Shown: positions 35,101 through 48,189, counted from the stretch's first letter. The stretch is 64,000 bases of DNA from Tribonema minus (GCA_017506865.1 JAFCMP010000044.1:124001-188000), one strand, 5' to 3'. The notes: generated from the sequence alone by a model not told the origin. Numbers and translations: made by a program.

Positions 35101-38100
35101 TTGCATGCTTCTCCGAATCAGAAACAAACATATGCTGCATACGTAGCACACGCTTAGTCAAGTCACCGCTCATCATCACCACTTGAGCCAATGGTGCATC
35201 AACCTCTTACTGTATGGCTGCTGAGGTCTCAGAACACATAGCCCAAACACGGAACACATGGTCAGAACACGAAAAATGACAAAGTGAGGTGTGAACCGTC
35301 CACCCGGTCTACCACAGTTGTCAAGGTACATATATTGCTGCTATCGAGCTCACTGCAGATGATCAAACATTAATGCGTCGGCTCCTAGTGCAGAGGGCAA
35401 TGTATGGCGAGTAACACACTTTGCACAATATCATCATTGCTCGTCAACAACCATTATGCTTATTCAATAGCATGCAGATTTTTATCAATGTGCAAGATCA
35501 ATGTGCAAGACGCTCGTTTGCTTGCTGCGACTGCACTACGTGTAAAATGAAGATGGACATTGTTTGACGGACGACGCGGACATGACCTGAGGGACTGCAA
35601 GGGCTATATTTCCAGTACTACTTATATAACATTTCAGCCTATCGCACTATACCTGGCAATGCTACTGTGTGTGGAGTACAAAATTGTCTCAGAAGGCTGC
35701 GTGTGCGCCTCCCGCTGCTGCACCTCATGCAGGCACGCGACAAGCAGCTGCTGGAGGTACGCGGCCGCGTAGATGAGCTGGTCCTCAACAACGAGTACCA
35801 CCTGCGCCTGCGCGACTCGAGCCACCGCGAGAAGATCAGGGAGGTGAGCGCCTGAGCGCTGATGGTATTGTTAGAATACTGTAGGTATGATGACTCGAGC
35901 CACCGCGAGAAGATCAGAGAGGTGAGCGCTGCCTCTCTGGTGTTGAGCGGTGATAGGATTGCTAAAATACTGTAGGGTATCATGTCGCACACTTGGAAGC
36001 ACAGTGGCTGGCTAGCGTGCCTTGGTGCAGAGTGACGAGGAAGAAGGCAGTGCCTTGCGTGAGCAAAGCAGGAACAGAAGCTAGCTAGTGGATGCTGACT
36101 CGCTGCTGCACCGCGTGCAGAGACTACTGGTGTTTGTCTTACAGGCATGCACTTTTGCTGATGCTTGCTGAAGCTGTGTTTTGTTTCTGATAGTCTTCAA
36201 ACTGAGGCATGCATGCCATGGATGCACCAAGCCACATTGAAAGCACATGGTCATGACCCATGCCTGCACAATGTCATTCTGATGACGCCAGCAGGCAAGT
36301 AACATATGTTGTCTTTATTTTTTAATAAAATCCAAAGATTTGACATTTAGGAAAATATATGTTCTAGTCGTTATTCTTGTTCTTAGAAGCGTATTGCTTT
36401 TTTCTTGGCGTATTTAGCAAAAAGAATCATTTCTTTCTTTTTACTTCTAGCCGGACCTGAACCACCAAGGAATTCGCTAAGGATTGTCGCAATCGCAATT
36501 GCATAATATTGCCATTTTCCGCTGCTGCCACAACAGACAGTCTAAAAGGTGTAACTCTCAGTGTGCCACATGTGACATACCTATCACACAAGACACAGCG
36601 CTGACTCTCCACCAAATTTGTTGTGCGCGTTGCCGTGCAACGCACAATGCATCTGCTCTGCTGCCATCTACAAAGACTGGTGTTGACAGTGAGTCTACTT
36701 TGCATATCAGTCTGTGCACGCCTTGCTTGCCCTATTCACCTGCATTGCAAAACACGGGCGCTGAGCCCATAAACTCATAAATCTGTACATCATCTCATGT
36801 ATGTGCCTATGCATACGGCGTACTTTACCTGTATACCAACGCGTGCATTGCTGATGCTTGTAAAATGTTCTGCAGATCACGGACAAATTTGCACTGGAAA
36901 TAGAGGAGGACAGGCGGCGATACAGGGACCTCCAAACTGCGCGCGCCTCCGTTGAAGACGAGTGTGAGTCAAAACTGGCATCCCTCACGACGGTGAGCAT
37001 GTGCGATGCAATGTCTCGTCTGACATGCGTACATGCGCAAGGAAAGCAGCTGAGACAGCAAAGCCGGTGCAGCTGCCATTCCTGCCACATGATTATTTGA
37101 AGGCGCTCATCTGCTGCGTGCTAACGCATAGAACTGGAGATGTAGTATACACGTGTTGTACAGGACTCAAGCTCATCAGTATTGTTGAAGAAGCATGCAA
37201 GTGCACTTCCTCAATGCTACATTTTTGCCTCACAATGTGAGAGCTGGTGCTATTTTGCCTGAGCGAAGCTAGCAAATGACAGACGGCGCATTGAGCTACA
37301 GCTGTTATTGGCGCAGTTCCTTGGACTACACAAAGCACTCAACGTAGGTGTCCGGTGCACCCAGCAACCCACATGCTGCCTAGATCTGCAGATGCGAGAA
37401 TGGGTGCCTGGGTCAAATTGCATGTTGAAGCCGCACACAGCAGCTCAAACGTGTGGCCAAACTGCTTGGGGTGTCATGGCGACTCCATCTGCGCGATCTC
37501 ACCATTGCAGCACATTGATTCGGACCAAAATTGGACTGGCGGTGATAGCCCATGGCCATGCCTGAAAACGAAAAGTGGGGAGTCACACATTGAACTTGCA
37601 CATCCACCGTGTGCAGGCTCATGAGACCGAGGCGGCGGCACTGGAGGGCCAGCACCGCCAGCGCGTCGCCGTTGAGGAGACGCGCTACAAGGCGCTGCTG
37701 CAGGAGCGCAACGAGCATGCGCGCACGTGGGAGGAGGAGACCCAAGCGCTGCTCGACAGGTGGGACAGCACTGTCGCTCGCATTTGTGTACACGTGCTTT
37801 GAATTCACGCTGCGCGGGTCAGCATCACATGCTGGTGGAGGTGCACGCTGATGTGCGCAATTTCGTCTAGAACACGTGATTTGGCGTTCATGCAGACTCG
37901 TCATCATGCACGTGTTGTATCAGATGCTTAAGCAGCAGTGCTCAAATCCATTACAGATCGTGCGATATTTGCTGCAGCCCATGCACCAGAAGCAGCGCCA
38001 CAAGCATGCTGCATCATGCACCAGCATTTACGATTCATACCTGCTTGCCTCTTCGGGTACACTAAATGCGGAAGCTCTGAGGCCACTTTTGCTGCCATCA

Positions 38101-41100
38101 GCCGTGGGATCCGCCCAAGGGTTAACGGAGACCCTTTGTGTTCTGCAGTAGTCACCTGAAGTTGGCGGAACACTCTCGAAACAAGTGTGCCGAGTGTTTG
38201 ATTTTCAAAAGGTCACCCTGGCAGTCCCCCCTACTGCCAGCCTGGAAAAGGCTCTATTGCCTAACGCTACTTATTTTTCTCATTCAGCCAAGATGGGCTG
38301 CACGCAATAATTTCAATGAATGTGTTCCAGATGCCATGCACTGAGCAACCAGAACGCGCAGCGAAGACATGCCGTGCGGCATGTAGACTATGGCATGCTC
38401 AACAGTTACATGATGTGCAAACGACAGAAGAAGAAAAAAAAGTACAGAGTCGCTATATCTTGCAGTGCTTACATTATTTTATTGACGAGACCTGTCAATG
38501 TGCCATATCTGTCCACTCAACACACACCGCCTTACGTATTGCAGGCACACGGAGAACGTGGAGCGCATAACTGAGGAATACAACCGCAAGGTAGAGCAGG
38601 AGCTGGAGCGGCAGGCAGCCGTTGGCGGAGAGAAGGACACGCTGGTGCGTGCGTGGTTACAGCGCCGTGCTTGCATGATCGCATGTGCTCTCTTTTTGTG
38701 CTGGACTGCTCTAGTGTGACCAAAGGCACAGCAGTGGTAGCAGTAATGACTGTAGTTGTCAGGTCTTCATGTGCCCATTACGTGCGGGGAGCAAGCTGTG
38801 TTCCGTGAGCACGAGTGCATGCGAGCTCAGGGTGAGGGGTGAGGGGGGGCAGGGACCACTGTTGAGCTCTGATGCGGTGTCAGTACAATTGAACAGCAGT
38901 GCTCACTTTGAAACTACACGCTGAGGCTAAATAAATGCGCACGCATGTCTGTTGCAATACAAGAGTTGCACAGAACGGAAAAACCTACCTAAGGGACCAA
39001 TCTACCTTCAAGTGCTACATTTATGTGTTGATGTACTGTGTTCATACTCATGGCGTGACACGCCAGCACAGTGCACCTACTCCTCTCACTCATGCAAAAC
39101 GCTTCTAATTGTGTCAGGTGTCGGAGTTTGAGCTCCTCAAGGGCGCCATCGAGCAGGACGCGGAGGCAGAAGGCGAGGCCCTCAAGGCCGACTACACCAC
39201 GCGGCTGGCCATGGAGCGGGAGGCGACGCTCCGCCTCAAGGGCGAGAACGGCATCATGAAGAAGAAGTTCGCAGCGCTCAACAAGCAGGTCGGTGGTCGC
39301 CGCAAATGGCGATCTGCTTTACTGTTGTCTCTGGAGAATGTTCTGCTAATCGGGCTGTGAAGAATGCTTCGTCACCAGACGCAACCCAGAACCCCCGATG
39401 GCATCTGCTTACTTTTATTTACCACTTCAAACTGAATTTTGTGGGACTTGCTGCCATCTCGGGCTCCAAACACTCAGGCTTTGAGAGGTAAAATGCCTAC
39501 ACCCCCAATCTAGGGCAAGATCCCGTTGACGATGTAATTGTCTGCTCACCAGTTCATGCCCTAATGAGGCCCAACGCGAGCTTCCGTGCTCTGCGATTGG
39601 GCTGCACGCTACCAATGAGTGTGGGGCTGAGGTCCTGGCTACGCATGTCGGTCAGTATAATGCTGAGCGCTGATGTGAGTGATAACTCCAGCGAGGTGGC
39701 AACACAAACAAACCCAAACATTAAAGAGACCTGTTCCCGCAATTCTGCTTTATGAAAAATATTTACAGTCGTCAAGAAGCAGGTGCATTATCCTTCAAAA
39801 AGCGTACAGCTTACCTAACACTGTGCCAGATATGGACCAGCAAAGGCTTGCGGCTAGCACATAGTTGCTAGAAGTAAAAATGTAGCATCACGGCAAAACA
39901 TGAATGCCAAGGCCTGTCGGTCCTGGGCAAGACTCAATATGTGCTGAGCGATGCGTCACCCTTACACCAAGCTGTCGAACACCATTATTTGGTCAAGAAC
40001 ATGCCTTACCCTTAGCCGTTGGAAGAAAGTGTTTAAGCGTAGCATGTGCTGGAGCATTTTGTCACATGGAGACCAAGCACATCAAAAATGAACGATGATA
40101 CTGCACTGAATGTGTACATGACGTGAGCCAAATTAGCTGCATGCATGTCCGGCAAGCAGGAAAAATGACTATGTTGCTGGCGCACTCAAACACCAATGTG
40201 CGCGGCGGTGCGCAGGTGGAGGAGCAACGGGAGGACATCAAGAGCCTGCTGGAGCGCCAACGGACGCTCAAAGATGTCATTAAGGTGCGTCACTGGTTGA
40301 AAATGGCTCATTATACAGTCCCGACTAGTACCTGCTCTCTGCGTCCCAGCATTTGATCAATGCTCATCAGGCAAGCTGCTGATCATATAGAAAGGGCAGG
40401 TTACCGCCTTTGAGGTGCATCACGTCTCAACATCGTGTTACACCGCAAAATCATGCCTTTAAATTGAAGTCACAGAGCATTGGTATAGTGCCGGTGCAGG
40501 TCATTTAGTGTGCACCTCAGTAAAACCTCAGCCGCTTTGTTGTATTGATGCCCTGTTTGGCTATTAAACCCTGACCGGTTTTTTTTAAACGCCTTGTTTG
40601 GCCACGTGTCCAGCCGGTGTGTTGTGACCGTTACGGTGAGCATGCCTATAGCGCAGTTTATCAGCAATTTCTTAGAGTGCCTGTACATGACCTGCAAATG
40701 CCGCGCCTCACTAACTCACGGTGCTACCCTGCCTCTCCATGCCGCTTGAGTGCAGAGCCTCGAGAAGGACATTCAGGGGCACAAGAAAGAGATCCGGGAA
40801 CGCGAGGAGACCATTCTCGACAAGGACCGGCGCATGGTGGAGTTGAAGCGCAAGGGCCAGGAGCTGGAGAAGTTCAAGTTTGTGCTGGACTACAAGATCA
40901 AGGAGCTGCGGCGGCAGATTGAGCCGCGCGAGGGCGAGATCGCCGACATGCGCAGCCAGATGGAAGAGATGGACCGCGAGCTGCACCAGGTAAAACTCTA
41001 GTATAAGGGTTTCTGAATACTGTACATCACAAGTGATTGCGCAAGGACTGGTTGGTATGCATCTACATAGCGCCCTCCAGGATTGTTCTCCGAGGCACGC

Positions 41101-44100
41101 AAGAGTGACAACGAATACAAGTACACCATTTGTTCAGCACAGGTGCAACGCTCAAGATCTAGAGTGCTACGCAAGTTCCTAGTGCCCGCGCGCGTGCAGC
41201 CTCTACCAAGTTTGCCCTGCAACACTGACCAACCATCTTCCCCTGAACGTGCATGACATGCTACATCGTGCACATCCTGACTTGATGCCCCACCCTCACC
41301 CCCCCTGCCGCAGTACCACCGGAGCAACAGCGCGCTGGACCTTATGATAGGCGAGCTGCGGCTGAAGATGGACGGCCTGGAGCGCGAGAGCGCTGCGCAG
41401 CGCGAGAAGGTGGCCGCAGGCACAGCCAGGCTGCAGCGGTTCAGGCGTGACCTGCACATGGCATCACAGGCACGTCACCTACCGCATTAGCGTGCTCAAG
41501 ATCAACTGGTTGTTGATTTGCTGACGGCACTACAGTGCTGCACTGGTTTGAAAATGACGATGCTATGTAGTCCCAGCCCTCATACTCGAAGGTATTCGCC
41601 TTGCCCTCGGTCTGATCATGGCTCATTCCTGGTGATCGTTCTGAGTTGAGAGGCAACTCTTACCTCGTCATTGGAGCAGTTGCGCGAGGCATGGCTGCAC
41701 TCCTGTGCTGACTGCGATTGCATTCTCTGTGTTTGTACAGCAGTGGCCCAGCCTCGCTTGCAAATTGATGTACCTACTGCAGATCCTGGGTGGCAATCTA
41801 CTACCAGGGGTCCACACCTCCATCAGCATGTGTCATGGCCACGGACGCAAAATTTGCCTCAACTTCTGCTCATGCAAAAGCAACCAAACTCACACTCCCA
41901 GGCAACGGCTTGCCGTTTGCTGTGCTGCACCTGCTGTGCTGCAGTACCTGGACGATGCGGCGCGGTTGAAGGCCGCTCTGGTGCAGCTCTACACGATCTA
42001 TGGCAAAGGCGATGGGCAGACCAGTGGGCCAAATCAGGTGTGCAAAAAGTGCCATGCCTTTGTTGCTTCCATATATTGATCCATGGAGCAGCACAGGGTT
42101 GTGTTGGGCTCTACTCTACTCTGCAATTACATGACATGTCTTGATGAATCATGAGAACGTTGTCTTGGCTGCGGGTATGTGACAAGCGGGACCCTAACCC
42201 CAATGGACACCTTGGCTGTTGAAAACATTTGGCGCAAAAGGCATATGCTGCACGAACATTTGCCCTGCTGTTGGATACCTCTTTTGATTTTTTTGGTAGT
42301 ATTTCAATACACGCCATGAAATGCAGGAGCCGCATAGCATTGATAGTGCTGATGCTAACGCGGCTTCTTGCATAGCACCATGATTATGATACCTGCGCCA
42401 ATAAATCTGAAGTGGTCACCTCAGCAAGGTGCCAGTTCAGACACTAAAACACTGCACACACATCAGCCAGGCCATTACCATGTGTGCCCACATTAGGGGT
42501 GTCACCGATGCACACACGGATGTGTGTTCAAGCCTGATGTGCACTAGTCACACTGCGAATGTTGACGCAGGGCAATTTTGTGCTTGGGAGAGCCAGCACC
42601 CATTGATGATGCCAGGGTTTTTGCAAACATACCTACTCAATTTTAATGCAAGGGTTACATGGCAATAACATAACCCCCACTGCTGCCGACCACCCTATCA
42701 CAGAGCGGCGGTGTGCTTGGCGGGGACCAAGATCTGCAGCGAGAGTACAACAGGCAGCGCGATCACCTGGAACGGAATGTGGAGGCCTTGAAGGTGCGTT
42801 GTGACTTGAACTACACAACTAATACGAAGAAGTACGACAACTGCTTCTTGGAAGTGGATATGTGTGAACATCATGGCGCTGCAACTTGGAACTACAGGCA
42901 TGTTGCACAGCGTTGGCATCACCAATCAGGAGGAGTGGTGCACATTGTAGAGCTGCACGCAGACATGACATCTCTCAATTCCAGTGGTGGGGCCGATGCC
43001 GTGAGGGGGAGAGGGTCCATGTTTCTCTTGAGGTTGAGCAGACGGAGTACTTGATATAAAGCGCCATGATCTTCTCAAAGCCAAATGAAAGCCCTGGCAC
43101 ACTTGTGCGTAAGCAACGTTTTCCTCCTGAGGCAGCTGGGAATTCTTTGGGACAGATATGTTCCACCAACTGCCCTTGCCCCCTTATTGACAGCGATAAA
43201 TATTTCATTCGGCATCATCTACTTCTAAGTACAATTAAGCCTATTGGGTGAGTTTCTTGATGTTTTCCCAAGCCCTCACAAAATGATGCTCCACTTTTTT
43301 TTGTTGCTAATGAAAATGAGCCCCGCCCCCGACGCCCGTTCTTGCATATACATAGTGCAGCGTGTGTATTTTATGCACGAGTACTCTGTACGGACAAACC
43401 ACTCAGAGACTCATGCTATATCACGACATTATGTGTGCACATGCAAGACCAGCAAAGCATCCCTTGTCAGCACCGTGCAGAGTAAGAAAGGCAGCAAACA
43501 CACGGCCAAGGCAGCAATTACACGCACAATTCTATCACCTTTGCTGTCAGAATCTATCTGCGTGACATCAACCTGCCGCGTCGTGGGGAGGCTGAGGTTG
43601 TTGCTGTTGCTGAGACCGAGTTGGCCTGGCTACCTGGCGGAACATGTGTAGCATTCTGCGTTGCTTGCATTCGTCTATCTCACGCATTTTTAAACAGCGT
43701 GCTTGGATTTAGACGGCTTACCGGCAGCGCCTGTCAGCATGATGATCGCGCTGTGTGTGTTTCAACCTGTTGGCAACCGCCATTGAAGTGACTTTCCGAA
43801 AGTTGAACCGGTTTTGAGGTCTGAAAGCGGCTTGTGCATGCTGCTTTCAAACCCTGCACTTATGTATGGTGTTAATCAGATAAAATGGCGCAAATATGAA
43901 TGCACCCCACCCTTGTTCTCCATATGATAGTGGCGCCCCCCCCCCCCTTTTTCCGGTCTCAACAAAAAACTCGCCCCATGGGCTCAAGTATACATACTCT
44001 CAAAGTAGATAATACGGTACTTCTATACTTCGCAGAATTGCATGCTCGCTGACAGCACCTTGACGACTCGCGTTGCTGCTTGCACCAAGAGCTTGTCTGA

Positions 44101-46437
44101 AGCAACTGGACAATTGCTCCCTTTACAGATACCACCATGTCAGAGGTGTGCGCAAATGACGTCATCATCTCGCTGCTTTTCTGACGTTGTGCAGCGCAAC
44201 ATGGAGAAGGATGTGAAGCTGTTCCGCTCTGACCGCGCACGCCTCACGCGCGAAAACGTTGCGCTTACGGAAGAGCTCAATGACCTGCGCAGGTGCGGCC
44301 AACTTCAAATTGCCCACATATTTATTTCATGCAGTCAGTCGACTTCATAGCGACAAATGACCAAGAAACAGAAAAAATGTGTATTGGGCATGGTGTATGT
44401 ACTCCGCAATATACTTTTGTCTTTGAAGCATGCGCTTTCTGAGCTCAGGTACTTGCTCATGCTTTGCGAAGGTGCGGATCATCTCCACAGTGTAGTCAGA
44501 GTTGGTCTCCACTGCTGGCCGTTGCTCAACACAAATCTTCCTGCCAGAAAAAACTTCAAAAATATGGGGATCACCTGAAAATCGACCTTGACGATGTCAT
44601 TGACAACAGGCAGAGCGGCTGCTCACAGGGTCACCAGAATGCTTCTCAGCGGCCTGCCACAATCACATGCCTACATTCTTGATTGGTAGTGGGTGCCCTG
44701 AGAGGAGTCGGCTCTCATACAGTTGCCTGGTTTGCCACTGCAGCAGTTCCCGTGCGTGCACTGTGCTGCAAAGAAGTGGCACTGCTCATTGCAAAGCCCT
44801 TGTACTTTTCGACCGCATGCAGGGAAGCTAAGCACCTGGAACTGCGCACAGGCGCTGTCACAAAGGCGGCTGCGGCGGGCGGTGCTGCCAGCGCACTCGA
44901 GGCTTCGCTGCTATTCAACGAAGCCTCCGTACGGAGATCCCCCACAGGTGAGTTCGACAGTGTGTCAGCTGCAGCTTGCACTCAGATTGTAGAGCAACCT
45001 CTTGTAGCAAAGCCTGCTCTTGCTTACTTGCATCAATTATTTCTGGCACGAGACATGTTCAACATGGCTACTGCAATTCCAACGATACTTGCAGGCGCCC
45101 GAAGCAGCAATTGACACAACGCAGGCTATTATCTGAAGGAGCAGTCTTCACTGCAGTATCGCACGATGCTTACAGCCATGAACTGCTGAGGTCCTCAAAT
45201 GGCACGGCAAGAAGGCACACACGTGCTGATAGTCATGCGCTATAGCTAGCGTACACAGCAGACAATGCCTCATGACATGACACAAAGCCTCGCAGCATTG
45301 AAAGAAGGGCCGTACAGTAGACAAGGGTCATGTATGGCCCGCTATCTTCGCTGCGTCACTAAATTGAGCAACTTGCTGCGAGCTGCTGATGCACACTTCC
45401 GTTGTACATTCACTTCAGCCGCAAAATCTCGGGGCAGCACTGGCGGCCGGAAGATAGTGACATCATCTGCCAATGGATCTGCCCGCACCGCTCCGTCACG
45501 CGAGGCGTCACGTGTGGGCGCACGAATGCAGCAGGCTTACGCGGAACAGCTCAGGCGAGAGCTGGAGATGCAGGTAGGGTTCCCTCACCCCTATTGAGCT
45601 CCTTTGTATGTGTTGTCTTGATGACTCTGGCAAACACTCACTGGCTGGTTTCACACAACAAATTTGCTGGCGAAGTCACAATCAGGAACCTGTGGGCGTG
45701 CATTCGAAAAGTTGGTATGTGGCGCTGAGACAGCTTATGAGACAGCTTGAATGTGTACCGCATGCAGACACAATCACGGGCTTGTATCACACAACGATAT
45801 TGCTGGCGAAGTCGCAATCAGGAATTTGTAGGCTTCTGACAAGTTTGTACTTCGAAGTACATGGCACTGAGACAACAAATAAGGCAGCTTGATGAAAACT
45901 GCATGCAGGCAGGCTTAATGTGGCAGCCATCAAAGAACACCAAGCTTCATATGGCTGCATCCAGAACATGCATACATACATTGCAATTCACCTTGTGCCT
46001 ACAAATAGAGTCGAAGGGATACATTAATGTGTGCATGAGCGGGAGGAGATCAGCTCATCGTTGAGCACACACTGTGACACAATGTCATTGAAAAACCTCT
46101 TCTGTAAGGCACCTGCCAGTTGCTGTGACAATGAGATGATTGGGACGATCAAAACATGAGCTCGCTATGCCAACGTGAGTGCAAGAGCCGTCAAGAGCTC
46201 ATGCCTGAGGTCAGCATAGACCGCCGTGAGGGCAACCACAGCTACTGTCTGCTGATATTAACAGAACACACAACACTCACATGAGTTGGCATCATCTGTT
46301 CTGGTACTTGTGGTTGAGTGCCTACTGGTCTACAAATTTGCCCCCTACTGCAGGCGGCGCAAATCGAGGCATTAGAGCAGCAAGCGGCGCTGCTGCAAGA
46401 AAGCGCGGCAGGTGCACTGGAAGCCATGCCCGCATGA
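23136..46437 (+). CDS. CFAP57: Cilia- and flagella-associated protein 57 (WDR65 family), complete
   Basis: CFAP57/FAP57 is an axonemal WD-repeat and coiled-coil protein that anchors a subset of inner-arm dyneins. 28 exons give 4,053 bases (1,350 residues; animal CFAP57 is ~1,250) with every phase matching: 23136-23753, 23953-24039, 24543-24704, 25959-26165, 26525-26653, 27361-27478, 28859-28962, 29647-29703, 30536-30696, 31851-32079, 32828-33011, 33492-33622, 34072-34107, 34809-34892, 35733-35843, 36876-36992, 37617-37759, 38545-38644, 39118-39288, 40216-40284, 40756-40989, 41314-41469, 41945-42037, 42704-42793, 44195-44292, 44823-44947, 45419-45573, 46354-46437. Residues 1-741 are the WD-repeat half ([33 protein letters not shown]); the rest is coiled coil ([35 protein letters not shown]). 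Exon 3 could start at 24522 instead. The intron after exon 22 is GC-AG; all others are GT-AG. A Gly/Ser/Ala-rich insert sits in exon 10. About 83% of the locus is intron. Confidence 0.93.
24742..24830 (+). repeat. Two tandem ~45-bp units in CFAP57 intron 3
   Basis: CTACGTAGGGGATTGAATTA followed by GGGGTAAGAGGTATGGGA recurs as CTACGCAGGGGGTTTAATTA followed by GGGGTGAGAGGTATGGGA. Non-coding local duplication. Confidence 0.7.
26892..27066 (-). mobile_element. 5'-truncated retrotransposon tail in CFAP57 intron 5
   Basis: On the minus strand it matches the 3' end of the element at 11863-17330. It has the last codons (GATGCCATTTGGCG), a diverged 3' UTR, the hairpin (GGGC...GCCC, 26915-26930) and an A-rich end AAAAAAGTAC. 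The UTR has the variant GGGCATCCACCATCTGGGC shared with the 48.2-kb and 49.1-kb copies, so it belongs to a second subfamily. It is oriented opposite to CFAP57. Confidence 0.75.
27703..28150. mobile_element. Foldback (MITE-like) element in CFAP57 intron 6
   Basis: Near-perfect inverted repeats of ~110 bases (27703-27814 and 28038-28150; outer end AAAGGCCACACACCTGGTGT) flank two direct copies of a ~120-base unit. The unit contains CTGTACTGTACAAGTGTGCT and GGACCGTTCCTAGGAATTTG and is itself an imperfect palindrome. The repeats keep partial symmetry a few bases outside the ends. There is no ORF and no clear target-site duplication. Confidence 0.8.
29320..29483 (+). mobile_element. 5'-truncated retrotransposon tail in CFAP57 intron 7
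   Basis: Closest relative in the window of the full element. It starts within the last ~20 codons (AGATGCCATTTGGCGGCGGC, then the TGA), continues through the 3' UTR with GTTTGAGTGGTTGTC and the hairpin at 29444-29459, and ends GAGCGAGAATTAATAAAAAG. The orientation is the same as CFAP57. Differences are scattered substitutions and short indels. Confidence 0.85.
35812..35979 (+). repeat. Tandem copy of exon 15 end plus splice donor (CFAP57)
   Basis: The last 30 coding bases of exon 15 and its donor (GACTCGAGCCACCGCGAGAA ... GAG|GTGAGCG, donor at 35844) are repeated 78 bases downstream (from 35892) with the donor preserved. The downstream intron text is also repeated (GATxGxATTGxTAxAATACTGTAGG). 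The second copy has no acceptor of its own, so it is a decoy or alternative donor. Using it would extend the exon through in-frame or out-of-frame intron sequence containing TGA. Confidence 0.75.
45642..45895 (+). repeat. Tandem duplication (~115-135 bp) in CFAP57 intron 27
   Basis: GCTGGCGAAGTC(A/G)CAATCAGGAA and flanking text (CACACAACxAxxTT upstream, GAGACA...GCAGCTTGA downstream) occur twice, near 45650-45751 and 45785-45895. The copies are diverged and non-coding. Confidence 0.6.
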
Positions 46438-46899
46438 GTGTTGTGTTTCCTGCGGACCACCTCCAGTTTGCATGGTATGGGCAGGAGCCTGATCCCACAA
46501 TATACATGTTGCTTCATTACATGAATGGAGACGCAGGGACTTGTGCCGACTGCTCATTGTGTGTGCTCGTGCAAGCCTTGCTCCTTCGTGCAGAGAAGTG
46601 ACAGGTATCAGCTTGATTGTTTGAAGGTTGTTGGGGGTTATTGTTGATGATTATGCTTGCTTGAATGTGTGCAAGCATGTGTCAAGCCACACTTTTGAGC
46701 GCGGCAGGCACTTGAGGACAAACCACAGATGCGAGATGCATGTACATGCGCACAATGACCTTGAACGCACGTACAAACTCTAATGGTTGCAAAGGTCCCA
46801 TGAGAGCCTGAGGCTGCACCTTCAGGCATAGGGGGAAGTTGTATATTATGTCCTGGACCGCATGGGTTGAGCGCACGACAAATCGGGCAATAACTAAAT

Positions 46900-47081
46900 C
46901 TACGGAGGGGCCGGCGGTTCGGCGCTGGCCGGCGAGGGCCGCGGCACTTGCAACAGTGCGATGCGGCGGTAATCGCTGACGTCGCCATCAGGGGCAATGA
47001 CTGCGTTCCAGTTGTCGATCACGACACGTGTGAGCGCGCGCTGTAGCGCGAGGGAGGTGCGGCGGCGATAGGGGGAAGTTG
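46900..47081 (-). CDS. Possible terminal exon of a minus-strand gene, unrecognised
   Basis: A CTGCAG acceptor precedes a GC-rich open frame (TSPYRRRTSLALQRAL, VVIDNWNAVIAPDGDVSDY) ending in a Pro-rich tail and TAG at 46900-46902. It is 182 bases, entered with two bases of a split codon. The composition contrasts with its surroundings. No family is recognised. It is convergent with CFAP57. Confidence 0.3.
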
Positions 47082-47748
47082 CTGCAGCAGATTCCATGCG
47101 CTGACACTGCATCAAGCATGGTGCCGTGTCACTTGTCGAACTCCGCTGGTTCCCTTGCATATGCATAAAGCTTGCTTGTGGGGACGCCGATGACCGATGT
47201 TAGCATCAGGTGCCAGCTTCACTGTGGCGCATGTGCTGTTCAAGTTGCTGCTTTGCCCTCCGAGCATGTCACAAGCCTAAGAAAAAATACGAGCATCAAG
47301 GGTTGTAGTGTGGGGGCGCACCTTCCCACTGGTTATTTGCAGGGGCGTATGCCACCACTCATTAGTGTGAGTTTTTCCGCAGGTGTTCTTTTCTTGGTTC
47401 AAATTCTTCATGTAACTACCCGGCGCTGCTTTAGAAAAACCGGTAAGGGTCCTGGACTTGTGGACTTCAAGTATTTGGTCCTGGACTTGATCGATCCGTG
47501 TGCCCAATCATCATGGCATGAAGCGCATGACCTGTTCGAAGCACACATCAAGTGTGCCTGCAAGTGTTGCCGTGTGCTGCTGATATGTGTCATACTACAA
47601 ATGACATGTGGACACCATCTGCAGCACGTCTGCACTGGCATCTCAAACTTGGAGCGTGTTCCCATATCTGCAGCCTGTCGTCTCGGGGCCCGGCCAATGC
47701 GCCGCCAACACCTCCGCCGTCGCCACCGGCCGTCAGGTAGAAAAGGTA

Positions 47749-47888
47749 CTACGCAAGGACGCGTTTTGAGATGCTGCCGTCGTCAATGAAGTATGTCGGG
47801 GTCAATGTGCGCGCATCAGGTTGAGAGCGTCCGTCAAGATCTGTTGTTCTAAAGTAGTCAAAAGCACGCCGTGCTCTGAGATGCGCAA
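47749..47888 (-). CDS. Possible minus-strand exon, unrecognised
   Basis: An acceptor-like CTGTTCAG is followed by an open frame with RRAFDYFRTTDLDGRSQPD and TLTPTYFIDDGSIS, ending TAG at 47749-47751. The YFIDDGSI stretch faintly recalls DM10 domains of axonemal proteins, but the match is too short to assert. It may belong with the exon at 46900-47081. Confidence 0.22.
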
Positions 47889-48059
47889 CTGAACAGATGT
47901 GCTGCCGGCGTACTCGCCCACCCAGCACCATTGCAAATGTAGCAGCCTGAGCCTGGCCGCGCTGATGCGAACTTTAAGCCGTTATTTCTACGACGAAGGC
48001 GATGACTTCCAGGGTCAATACGCTGCATGCCATATGACGCACATGGCGATCGACTAGAG

Positions 48060-48169
48060 TGTAAGGGGGCATATGGACGAGGGCTTTGAGGGGGGGGGGG
48101 AGATGCCATATGGGTGTAAGGGGGGCAGATGGACGAGGGGTTTGAGGGGGGGGGGAGATGCCGTATGGC
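48060..48169 (+). repeat. Two tandem 55-bp units
   Basis: GTGTAAGGGGG(G)CA(T/G)ATGGACGAGG, then a long G run, then GAGATGCC(A/G)TATGG, twice in a row. It directly precedes a retrotransposon tail. Confidence 0.8.
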
Positions 48170-48189
48170 AATGTCATTGAGGTACTTGC

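Larger units (their letters stand above)
46438..48189. other. Intergenic region with two weak minus-strand exons and a short tandem repeat
   Basis: Lies between the CFAP57 stop and the palindrome. GC-rich patches at 46900-47081, ~47670-47720 and 47749-47888 look exonic on the minus strand but could not be joined into a recognised protein. A 2 x 55-base repeat lies at 48060-48169. No clear CFAP57 poly(A) signal is seen nearby. Confidence 0.45.

Noticed and set aside
36427..36705. 92-codon minus-strand ORF in CFAP57 intron 16 with a CVLC stretch
   Set aside because: No domain, intron-like composition, no supporting splice sites.
43932..43948. Long C run (also near 2173, 2871, 25298 on the G strand, and 63630)
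   Set aside because: Simple homopolymers in introns and spacers. Of interest only where one feeds an acceptor (2173-2207).
47749..47888. DM10 domain of an axonemal protein
   Set aside because: Only about eight residues (YFIDDGSI) resemble it; kept as an unrecognised exon.
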